Positions 1 to 5,710 of a stretch of DNA of 8,187 bases are shown piece after piece (position 1 is the first letter of the stretch; the number at the start of each line of letters is the position of its first letter). The DNA comes from an uncultured Opitutia bacterium (GTDB lineage: Bacteria > Verrucomicrobiota > Verrucomicrobiia > Opitutales > UBA953), in NCBI GenBank assembly GCA_903882335.1, contig CAIRWP010000371.1:1-8187 (forward strand), written 5' to 3'. The position numbers and the translations under genes are program-made. Below the pieces are notes generated by a model. It saw only the letters and a list, made by a program, of their open reading frames with translations, ran no database searches and was not told where the DNA came from.

Positions 1-124
1 CCGCGGGTTGCTGCTCCGCCTGGCCGAGGTCGAAGGCACGGTCGCGGGCGAGCGGATCAAGCTCGTGGCCCCGCGGCCCGACGACTTCGCGACCGTGGTG
101 AAGCGCCTGTCGAAGGGACTCTGA
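1..124 (+). CDS. C-terminal end of an unidentified protein (partial)
   Basis: The open frame enters from the left edge (codons from position 2) and ends at TGA 122-124, giving the last 40 residues of a protein. The tail is a plain mixture of Leu, Val, Arg and Lys, including RLAEVEGTVAGE and a final KRLSKGL. I do not recognise the family. The frame is supported by GC-rich third positions and by its stop falling exactly against the stop of the convergent gene. No terminator with a T-tract is visible after it, so its transcript probably runs antisense into the flavin-reductase-like gene. The function cannot be inferred from this fragment. Confidence 0.6.
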   Translation, partial: RGLLLRLAEVEGTVAGERIKLVAPRPDDFATVVKRLSKGL

Positions 125-736
125 TCAGTCGCGCGGGAACGGCAGCCGGAACCGTTCCGTCGTGCGCACGTAGCCGTCGGGGCTGTTGAGCCGGCCGATC
201 GGCGCGTACGCGGCGTAGTCCACCTTCCACGTGGCCGGGTCGGCGACGCCCGCCCGGACATGCGCGAGCAGGATCTCGACCACGAAGAGCCGGTTCTCGC
301 CGTAGCGCCGTTGATCGAGGAAGCGGCATTCCAAAGCCACCGGGCATTCGGTCAGGATCGGCGCCCGGACGCGCTCCGCGGCGCGCGTGGCGAAATCGCC
401 GCGTTCGACCTCGCTCTCGCCCGGCGGCAAGGCGCGGGCGCACGCGACCATCCGCGCCGCCAGCGGCTCGTCGCAGAGATGGATGACGCATTCGCCGGTC
501 GCGAGCAGGTTGGCCGCCGTGTCCTTCATCGTCCCATCGTCCCGGTCCGCGGGGGCGAACCCCGCGATGGGCGGCTCGGTCCCGAGGACGTTGAAGAAGG
601 AGAAGGGCGCGGCGTTGGTCCGGCCGGCGGCGTCGACGGTGGTGACGAGCGCGATCGGCCGCGGCACGACGAGACCGGCGAGCAGCCGGTAGGCGCGTTC
701 CCCGGGGTGCGCGGCGACGTCGAAGCGGTCGGTCAT
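125..736 (-). CDS. Flavin-reductase-like FMN-binding split-barrel protein
   Basis: This 203-residue cytoplasmic protein belongs to the flavin reductase-like (FMN-binding split barrel) family. Members bind FMN and act as NAD(P)H:flavin reductases, flavoredoxins or reductase components of two-component monooxygenases; the substrate here is unknown. Visible signatures are RPIALVTT (residues 26-33), NAAPFSFFNV (41-50), KDTAANL (71-77) and ECVIHL (82-87), in the order expected for the FMN-phosphate and isoalloxazine contacts. The C-terminal part (about 175-200, YAPIGRLNSPDGY) matches the usual family ending. Length is normal. The ATG overlaps the lspA stop in an ATGA arrangement (733-736), so translation is probably coupled to lspA and this is the last gene of the ileS operon. 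No Shine-Dalgarno is seen. The family call is firm; the physiological role is open, and nothing in lspA or ileS explains the pairing. Confidence 0.88.
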   Translation of the reverse strand: MTDRFDVAAHPGERAYRLLAGLVVPRPIALVTTVDAAGRTNAAPFSFFNVLGTEPPIAGFAPADRDDGTMKDTAANLLATGECVIHLCDEPLAARMVACARALPPGESEVERGDFATRAAERVRAPILTECPVALECRFLDQRRYGENRLFVVEILLAHVRAGVADPATWKVDYAAYAPIGRLNSPDGYVRTTERFRLPFPRD

Positions 737-1287
737 GCGCCGGGCGGAACGTCCTCGCCGGCGTGCGAGGCCAGGGCGGCGCGCCGCGCGGCGTCCTGCC
801 GGTACGACAGCCAGAGGTACAGGCCCACGCCCACGCAGATGCAGGCGTCGGCGATGTTGAACGCCGGGAAACGGTAGTACGGGAGATGGACGTCAATGAA
901 GTCGACCACGTGATCCCCGAAGACGCGGTCGTGCACGTTGCCGAGGGTGCCGCCGACGAAGAGCCCGAAGGCGAGCTGGCCGCCGCCGAGTTCGCGCAAC
1001 AGCGGCTGACGCCAGCGCCACACGAAGAAAAGGACCGCCAGCGCGAGCAGGACGAGGAAGGGCCGCACGTCGTGGTCGGAGCCAAGCCCCCAGGCCGCGC
1101 CCTTGTTGCCCACGTGCACGATCCAGAGGCGGGGCAGGAGCTGGAGCGGCCCCGACCCGTCGGCCTCCGGGAAATACGTGTTGAACGGGAGATGGCGCCC
1201 GACGAGCCCCTTGGTCCAGAGGTCCGCGGCCAGCCCGACCAGGGCGACGACCCAGAACGTCAGGTACGGACGGAACCGGGAGCCCAT
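733..1287 (-). CDS. lspA: Lipoprotein signal peptidase (signal peptidase II, LspA)
   Basis: This inner-membrane aspartic protease removes the signal peptide from diacylglyceryl-modified prolipoproteins. With the ATG at 1285-1287 it has 184 residues. It shows the family motifs in order: DLWTK with conserved Asp22; NKGAAWG (61-67); GGTLGNVHDR with Asn117 and Asp120; VVDF with Asp129; and FNIAD with Asn144 and Asp147. The aspartates of VVDF and FNIAD correspond to the catalytic dyad. Four membrane segments are apparent at about 8-24, 76-92, 104-120 and 144-161. An ATG at 1363-1365 would add 26 residues, low in hydrophobicity and rich in Ala, Thr, Ser and Arg, overlapping the dksA-like gene by 71 bp. 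I prefer the internal ATG because it starts 7 bp after that gene's stop and gives a normal LspA N-terminus. Neither start has a clear Shine-Dalgarno. The 3' end overlaps the next gene by 4 bp. Confidence 0.93.
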   Translation of the reverse strand: MGSRFRPYLTFWVVALVGLAADLWTKGLVGRHLPFNTYFPEADGSGPLQLLPRLWIVHVGNKGAAWGLGSDHDVRPFLVLLALAVLFFVWRWRQPLLRELGGGQLAFGLFVGGTLGNVHDRVFGDHVVDFIDVHLPYYRFPAFNIADACICVGVGLYLWLSYRQDAARRAALASHAGEDVPPGA

Positions 1288-1294
1288 GGCGGAC

Positions 1295-2407
1295 TCAGGA
1301 GTCGCTCGGGTCGTCCTCGCCGCCACCGCCGCCGGTGCCGAAGCCGACCTCGTCGCCGTGCTCACCTAGCGGGTTGCCGCCGCGACGACGGTGCGCGCGC
1401 CGGTTGCGCTCGAGCTCCTTCTGACCCTCGAGGGAATAGCGGGTGAACGGGACCGCCATCAGGCGGGCGTGCGGGATGGGCTTGCCGGTGATCTCGCAGA
1501 CGCCGTAGCCGCCCTTCTTCATGCGCTCGATGGCGTCGGCGATCTCCTTCAGCGCCTCCTGCTCATTCGAGATCAGCGAGAGCGCGAAATCGCGGTCGGC
1601 CGTGTCGGTGCCGGCGTCGGCCAGGTGCTGCGAGTAGCCGGACAGGTCGCCGGCGTCGTCCTTGCCGGACTTCTTGAGCGCGGCCTCGGAGTGGAACGCG
1701 AGCCCCTTCTGCAGGGCCAGGCGCATATGGACGAGCAGGCTGTAGTAGCGGCGGAAACGCTCCGGCACCTGCTTGGACTCGTCGCCCGAGGTGGAACCCT
1801 TGCGGAACGGGTTGGTGCCGAGCAGGTCGGCGATCGTAGCGGCGGCCACGTTGTGGGTGCGATGATCGTCCGCGCGGGCGGCGGCGGCGGCCTTCTCGCG
1901 AGCCTTGCGCTCCTCCTCCGGCACCCAGAGGTTCAGCTTCACGCCCTTCTTCTTGCGGCTGGCGAGGTAGGCTTGGACTTCGGCGACGGTGTAGAACTGG
2001 AGCTTAGGCCGGGGCGGGGCGTCGGTGGCGGCCTCCTGGTGGTGGTCCTTACGGTGGGTCTCGAGGAGCTTCTTTTGCGTGTCGTGGTCGACCTTCGGAG
2101 CCTTGCCGCCCTTCACCGGCTTGGCGGGCTTGGCAGCGACCGGCTTGAGCTTACCCTGCTTGGGCTCCTTGACGACGGCGGCGACCGGCTTGCCGGTCTT
2201 GGCCGCGGGCTTACCCTTGGCGACCGGCGCGGCCGGCTTCACCGGGGACGGCTTGCCCTTCCCGGCCGGGGTGACCTTGGCAGGAGGCGCGACCTTGACG
2301 GCGGGCTTGGCCTTCGCCTCGACCTTCGGCGCAGGCTTCTTCACCGGCGTCGGCTTAGGCACGGGCTTGGCGGCGGTCTTCTTCTTGGGAGCAGGCTTCT
2401 TGGGCAT
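1295..2407 (-). CDS. DksA/TraR-family regulator with Lys/Pro/Ala-rich histone-H1-like N-terminal tail and degenerate zinc finger
   Basis: The C-terminal part (about 210-335) is a DksA/TraR-type module: a coiled-coil hairpin with an acidic tip (D268-T-A-D-R-D273) followed by a zinc-finger-like region (YGVCEITGKPIPHARL, then VPFTRYSLEGQ). DksA proteins enter the RNA polymerase secondary channel and tune promoters, often with ppGpp. Of the four Cys of the usual C-x2-C-x17-C-x2-C finger only C304 remains; the others are T307, S325 and G328 at exact spacing, so zinc binding is unlikely. Residues 1-108 are a basic, Pro/Ala-rich, presumably disordered tail resembling histone H1 C-termini. A middle block (138-200, with FYTVAEVQAYLASRKKK and IADLLGTNP) is not part of classical DksA. 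The end is Gly- and acid-rich. At 370 residues it is over twice the length of E. coli DksA (151). The ATG lies 6 bp after the ileS stop without a Shine-Dalgarno. Family membership is firm; the effect on transcription and any DNA binding by the tail are inference. Confidence 0.88.
   Translation of the reverse strand: MPKKPAPKKKTAAKPVPKPTPVKKPAPKVEAKAKPAVKVAPPAKVTPAGKGKPSPVKPAAPVAKGKPAAKTGKPVAAVVKEPKQGKLKPVAAKPAKPVKGGKAPKVDHDTQKKLLETHRKDHHQEAATDAPPRPKLQFYTVAEVQAYLASRKKKGVKLNLWVPEEERKAREKAAAAARADDHRTHNVAAATIADLLGTNPFRKGSTSGDESKQVPERFRRYYSLLVHMRLALQKGLAFHSEAALKKSGKDDAGDLSGYSQHLADAGTDTADRDFALSLISNEQEALKEIADAIERMKKGGYGVCEITGKPIPHARLMAVPFTRYSLEGQKELERNRRAHRRRGGNPLGEHGDEVGFGTGGGGGEDDPSDS
2084..2407 (-). 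repeat. Low-complexity region coding for the Lys/Pro/Ala tail of the DksA-like protein
   Basis: This stretch codes for residues 1-108 of the DksA-like protein as irregular repeats of Lys-Pro, Ala-Lys-Pro, Pro-Val-Lys and Gly-Lys-Pro units. At DNA level it appears on the plus strand as many imperfect copies of GGCTTG/GGCTTC/ACCGG-type blocks rather than exact tandem repeats. Such coding repeats tend to change length between strains. Confidence 0.7.
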
Positions 2408-2413
2408 GGGAAA

Positions 2414-5233
2414 TCAGGATTGGGGGTATTTGGCGAGGAGGGCGGTACGGCACCGAGGTGATACCATACCGAATTTGCCGGCGTCCACAAGCACCGGGAC
2501 CCATCGCCAGGAACGCGGGCAACGAACGCCACCGGCCTTGTCGACCTGGCAGGCCAACGGGGAACCGGGGGTGGGAACGAAGGAGACCGCGGAGACGATC
2601 CAAAGCTCGGCCAAGGCCTCGCCCAGACCGGCCAGGAGGCGGAAATCGGCGTCCGCCGGGTCGCCGGAGACAACGACCGCGGCCTCGAGGGACTGGCCGA
2701 GCTGCTTCTCCTGGCGCATCTTCTCCAGCGGGACGTTGACCAGGGCGGCGAGCGCCTGCACGCGCGCAAAGCCGGCGTGAGCAGCGAGACCGGCTTCATC
2801 CTCCCACTCGGCGGGCGGGGCGGGCCAGTCCTGCAGATGGATGGAGGGGGCGTCCGTGTACTCGGCCTTCGCCACGAGGTGGGACCACGCCTCGTCGGCG
2901 GTGAACGGCACGAACGGGGCGATGACGCGGAGGTAGGCGCGCAGGATCAGGTCGAGCGCGGTCTGCGTGGAGCGGCGCAGCGGGTCGGCGGGCGCCAGGG
3001 TGTACAGGCGGTCCTTGACGATGTTGTGGTAGGTCGAGGAGAGCGTGCCCGTGGTGAAGTGGGCGAGCGCGGCCGCGGCGCGGTGGAACTCGTTGCGCTC
3101 GCAGGCGTCGGTGACCTCGCGCACGAGGCGGGCGGTCTCGACGAGCGCCCAGCGGTCGATCGCCGAGAGGCGCGCCACCGGGATGGCGTCCTTGGCCGCG
3201 TCGAAGTCGAACAGGTTGCCGAGCTGGTAGCGGAGCGAGTTGCGCATGCCGCGGTACTGGTTGGACACGTGCTCGAAGATGGCGTCGGACAGCGGGATGT
3301 CGGCCTGGTAGTTCTCGGAGGCCACCCAGAGGCGGATGATGTCGGCCCCGTACTTCTTCACGTAGCCGTCGGCGGTCTGCGGCTTACCGTCGGACTTCGA
3401 GATCTTCTGGCGCTTCTCGTTCACGACGAAGCCGTGGGTGAGGACGGCGCGGTAGGGCGCGGCGCCCTTGACGGCGACCGCGGTCCAGAGCGAGGACTGG
3501 AACCAGCCGCGGTGCTGGTCGGAACCCTCGAGGTAGAGGTCGGCCGGCCAATGCAGATCCTTGTGCTTGGCGCAGACGGCGAGGTGGCTCGAGCCGGAGT
3601 CGATCCAGACATCGAGCGTGTCGGTGCCCTTGCGGAGATCCTTCGGCCAGCCGGCCGGGACGGGTGCGCCGGCGAGGATCGTCTCGACCGAGGAGGCCCA
3701 CCACCAATCGCCGCCGTGGAGCGCGACCTGCCGGGCGACGTGGCGCACGACGCCGGCGTCGAGGTACGACTCGCCAGTGGACGGCGAGGTGAAGGCCGGG
3801 ATGGGGACACCCCAGGCGCGCTGGCGCGAAATGCACCAATCCGGACGGCCCTCGAGGGCGGCGCGGATGCGGTTCTCGCCCGAGGCGGGGATCCACTGGA
3901 CGTCGCCGACGACCTTGAGGGCGCGCTGGCGGAGGTCGCCGCGATCGAGGCCGACGAACCACTGGTCCATGGCGCGGAAGATCACCGGCGTCTTGGAGCG
4001 CCAGCAATGCGGGTAGGAATGGTTGAAGCCCTGGGCCTTGAGCAGCGCGCCCGCGCCCTTGAGCAGTTCCAGCACAGCGAGGTTCGCCGGGTTCTTGCCG
4101 TCGGTCTCCAGCACGGTGACGCCGACCAGCGCGGCGGGCACCTTGCCGTCGTCGGCGTAGGTGCCGTCGTTGCGCACCGGGCAATACGGCTCGAGGCCGT
4201 ACTTGTTGCCGGTCTGGAAGTCCTCGAGACCGTGGCCCGGGGCGGTGTGCACGCAACCCGTACCGGCGTCGGTCGTGACGTAGTCGGCGAGCACCACCGG
4301 GGAGGCGCGGTCGATGAACGGATGCCGGGCGACCAGGCCCTCGAGGGCGCGGCCGGTCACGCGGAAGCCGTCGACGGCCCCCTCGAGCCCGCAGGCGGCG
4401 ACGAAGGCGTCGCGCAGGGCGGCGGCCACGAGGAAGGAGCGGTCGCCGTGGCGGACCTCGACGTAGTCAAGTTCCGGATGCACCGCGATGGCGAGGTTCG
4501 CCGGCAGCGTCCACGGGGTCGTCGTCCAGATGACGACGGAGAGCGGGTGCGCGGGCGCGAGGCCCTTCGCGGCGGGCGCGGGGACCGGGAAGGCGACCCA
4601 GATCGAGAACGAGCGCTTGTCCTGGTACTCGATCTCGGCCTCGGCGAGGGCGGTCTCGCAGGGGATCGACCAGTAGACCGGCTTCTTGGAGCGGTAGACG
4701 AGGCCCTGCTCGATGAAGCTCGCGAAGCCGCCGAGGATCTCGGCCTCGTACGCCGGATCCATCGTGCGGTATTCCGAAGCCCAGTCGGCGAGGATGCCGA
4801 GGCGCTTGAACGGCCCCCGCTGCTTCTCGATGAAGCCGGCGGAGAACGGGGCGCAGGCCCGGCGGACGCCGAGCGCGTCGAGCGACTGCTTGGCCGCCTG
4901 GAGCTCCTTCATCACCTTGTGCTCGATGGGGAGACCGTGGCAATCCCAGCCGGGCACGTAGGGCGTCCGGAAACCGCGCATGGACTTGTAGCGCAGGATG
5001 GCGTCCTTCAGCAGCTTGTTGAGGGCGGTGCCGATGTGGACGTCGCCGTTCGTGAACGGGGGACCGTCGTGCAGGACGAAGGCGGGCTTGCCGGCGGCGC
5101 GTGCCTGGATGGCGTCATAGAGACCGAGCCGCTCCCAATGGGCGATCCGGACCGGTTCGCGTTCGGCCAGGCCGGCCCGCATGGGGAAGTCGGTCACCGG
5201 CAGGTTGAGGGTATCCTTGAGCTCTTCGGCCAT
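2414..5233 (-). CDS. ileS: Isoleucyl-tRNA synthetase (IleRS), with degenerate C-terminal zinc finger
   Basis: This class I synthetase charges tRNA-Ile and hydrolyses mischarged Val-tRNA-Ile. At 939 residues it matches the bacterial-type enzyme (E. coli 938). Visible in order: N-terminal KDTLNLPVTDFPMRA; GPPFTNGDVHIGT (57-69), with Thr in place of the second His of the HIGH signature; WDCHGLPIEHKV (96-107); the CP1 editing domain with TTTPWTLPAN (237-246) and GTGCVHTAPGHGLEDF (324-339, including the editing Asp338); ISRQRAWGVPIP (468-479); DVWIDSGSSH (541-550); YLEGSDQHRGWFQSSL (567-582); KISKS (610-614); and the anticodon-binding helical domain after about 690. The C-terminal finger reads C905, S908, S925, C928 at the spacing of the usual four Cys, so the two inner ligands are lost; C895 is an extra nearby Cys. 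The ATG at 5231-5233 fits the conserved N-terminus but lacks a Shine-Dalgarno. It heads the operon with the dksA-like gene, lspA and the flavin-reductase-like gene. Confidence 0.98.
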   Translation of the reverse strand: MAEELKDTLNLPVTDFPMRAGLAEREPVRIAHWERLGLYDAIQARAAGKPAFVLHDGPPFTNGDVHIGTALNKLLKDAILRYKSMRGFRTPYVPGWDCHGLPIEHKVMKELQAAKQSLDALGVRRACAPFSAGFIEKQRGPFKRLGILADWASEYRTMDPAYEAEILGGFASFIEQGLVYRSKKPVYWSIPCETALAEAEIEYQDKRSFSIWVAFPVPAPAAKGLAPAHPLSVVIWTTTPWTLPANLAIAVHPELDYVEVRHGDRSFLVAAALRDAFVAACGLEGAVDGFRVTGRALEGLVARHPFIDRASPVVLADYVTTDAGTGCVHTAPGHGLEDFQTGNKYGLEPYCPVRNDGTYADDGKVPAALVGVTVLETDGKNPANLAVLELLKGAGALLKAQGFNHSYPHCWRSKTPVIFRAMDQWFVGLDRGDLRQRALKVVGDVQWIPASGENRIRAALEGRPDWCISRQRAWGVPIPAFTSPSTGESYLDAGVVRHVARQVALHGGDWWWASSVETILAGAPVPAGWPKDLRKGTDTLDVWIDSGSSHLAVCAKHKDLHWPADLYLEGSDQHRGWFQSSLWTAVAVKGAAPYRAVLTHGFVVNEKRQKISKSDGKPQTADGYVKKYGADIIRLWVASENYQADIPLSDAIFEHVSNQYRGMRNSLRYQLGNLFDFDAAKDAIPVARLSAIDRWALVETARLVREVTDACERNEFHRAAAALAHFTTGTLSSTYHNIVKDRLYTLAPADPLRRSTQTALDLILRAYLRVIAPFVPFTADEAWSHLVAKAEYTDAPSIHLQDWPAPPAEWEDEAGLAAHAGFARVQALAALVNVPLEKMRQEKQLGQSLEAAVVVSGDPADADFRLLAGLGEALAELWIVSAVSFVPTPGSPLACQVDKAGGVRCPRSWRWVPVLVDAGKFGMVSPRCRTALLAKYPQS

Positions 5234-5256
5234 GTTTACGTTTGGGCAGGGGCGAG

Positions 5257-5279
5257 GGGCGCAAACGCCCTTCGGGGCG
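5257..5279 (-). promoter_or_regulatory. Three-armed inverted repeat in the ileS leader (two mutually exclusive hairpins)
   Basis: On the plus strand the sequence reads GGGCG, CAAA, CGCCC, TTCG, GGGCG. The central CGCCC can pair perfectly with either flanking GGGCG, giving two alternative 5-bp all-GC stems with 4-nt loops. On the ileS sense strand the loops are CGAA and TTTG. It ends about 23 nt upstream of the ileS ATG, so it would lie in the 5' leader if transcription starts above it. There is no T-tract, so it is not an obvious terminator. A regulatory role is inference. Confidence 0.35.
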
Positions 5280-5362
5280 GAGAAAGTGAACGGGACGGGG
5301 GATGAGGCAAGGGTGGAGATGGGGGACAGGGTCTTTCCCGGCGGCCGCCTTGGCGGGCGGGA

Positions 5363-5394
5363 TTGACAGGCACCGCGGGAAGCCCACCAATAAG
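5363..5394 (+). promoter_or_regulatory. Possible sigma-70-type promoter for the small membrane-protein gene
   Basis: A perfect -35 consensus TTGACA lies at 5363-5368. The -10 is poor: ACCAAT (5386-5391, 17-bp spacer, 3 of 6 matches) or AATAAG (5389-5394, 20-bp spacer, 4 of 6). The A/T-containing patch CCAATAAG stands out from GC-rich surroundings. Either choice puts the start point about 2-7 nt before the ATG at 5404, which would give a leaderless or nearly leaderless mRNA. That agrees with the absence of a Shine-Dalgarno. Confidence 0.42.
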
Positions 5395-5403
5395 TCCCCT
5401 GCC

Positions 5404-5658
5404 ATGGACAACCTGAAGCCCAAGCTCGTTACCACCCGGGGTGCCATCATCGACGTGGTCCTGACGGTCATCTTCTTCCTCTGGATGACGACCGTGCTCA
5501 AGAAGCACGTGCCTTGGGTCGAAGCCGGCGAGACGGCCGTCCTGCTCGGCGCCGCCTACTGCTCCCTCTGCCTTTCGGGCGTGCTCTGGATGGCCCTAAG
5601 CCTGTTCCGCGTCACGCTCGCGGATCAGATGCTCCCGAAGTCCCCCGACCAGCGCTGA
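5404..5658 (+). CDS. Small two-helix membrane protein of unknown function
   Basis: This 84-residue protein has two strongly hydrophobic segments, at about 14-31 (from AIIDVVLTVIFFLW) and 45-69 (LLGAAYCSLCLSGVLWMALSLF). They are joined by a short loop with KKHVPWVEAGE. The N-terminus (MDNLKPKLVTTRG) is basic and probably cytoplasmic, as is the C-terminal tail (LADQMLPKSPDQR), giving a hairpin in the inner membrane. I do not recognise the family and see no catalytic motif. The ATG at 5404 is chosen over the one at 5302 because it lies just after a possible promoter and because the extra 34 residues look like translated spacer. It is a single-gene unit, flanked by a candidate promoter and a strong terminator, divergent from ileS and convergent with the exported-protein gene. 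Confidence 0.72.
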   Translation: MDNLKPKLVTTRGAIIDVVLTVIFFLWMTTVLKKHVPWVEAGETAVLLGAAYCSLCLSGVLWMALSLFRVTLADQMLPKSPDQR

Positions 5659-5680
5659 GCGCGACCGGGAACACGCCTCG

Positions 5681-5710
5681 AGGCCGGCTGACCAGCCGGC
5701 CTTTTTATTT
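5681..5710 (+). terminator. Intrinsic (Rho-independent) terminator of the small membrane-protein gene
   Basis: A perfect 8-bp stem, GGCCGGCT (5682-5689) with AGCCGGCC (5694-5701), encloses the loop GACC and is followed by TTTTTATTT (5702-5710). An outer A-T pair extends the stem to 9 bp. It begins 22 bp after the plus-strand stop. The T-tract is only on the plus-strand side and overlaps the stop (5705-5707) of the opposing gene. On the minus strand the hairpin is followed by TCGAGG, so it probably stops only plus-strand transcripts efficiently. Confidence 0.88.

Larger units (their letters stand above)
5234..5403. other. Divergent intergenic region between ileS and the small membrane-protein gene
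   Basis: This 170-bp spacer is the only sizeable non-coding stretch and must hold the ileS start signals as well as those of the plus-strand gene. I see a TTGACA box for the plus strand at 5363 and a three-armed inverted repeat at 5257-5279. On the minus strand I could not pick a convincing promoter for ileS; TTGCCT (complement of plus-strand AGGCAA near 5307-5312) has no good -10 partner. An ATG at 5302, in frame with the plus-strand gene, would code for an Arg/Gly-rich extension and is probably not used. No T-box-like structure is apparent. Confidence 0.6.

Noticed and set aside
136..158. Inverted repeat GGAACGG / CCGTTCC as a terminator for the first gene
   Set aside because: It lies inside the coding end of the flavin-reductase-like gene, has a 9-nt loop and no T-tract, and is explained by codons for its C-terminal residues.
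1288..1365. Longer LspA starting at 1365
   Set aside because: It would overlap the dksA-like gene by 71 bp and add a non-family extension. The ATG at 1287 sits 7 bp after the upstream stop and gives the normal LspA length.
1391..2780. Plus-strand open frames opposite the dksA-like gene
   Set aside because: They are shadows of the Lys/Pro/Ala repeats and coiled coil, giving Leu/Gly/Arg-rich nonsense. The DksA-type frame has clear family motifs.
2777..5305. 842-codon open frame on the plus strand opposite ileS
   Set aside because: It is a GC-rich antisense shadow of ileS. Its translation is Arg/Gly/Val-rich without any recognisable motif, while ileS on the other strand is unmistakable.
5234..5400. 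T-box riboswitch ahead of ileS
   Set aside because: The leader is too short, and I see neither a T-box sequence nor a specifier stem nor a terminator/antiterminator pair.
5302..5403. N-terminal extension of the small membrane protein from the ATG at 5302
   Set aside because: The added 34 residues are Arg/Gly/Ala-rich and would span the candidate promoter. The ATG at 5404 gives a clean two-helix protein.
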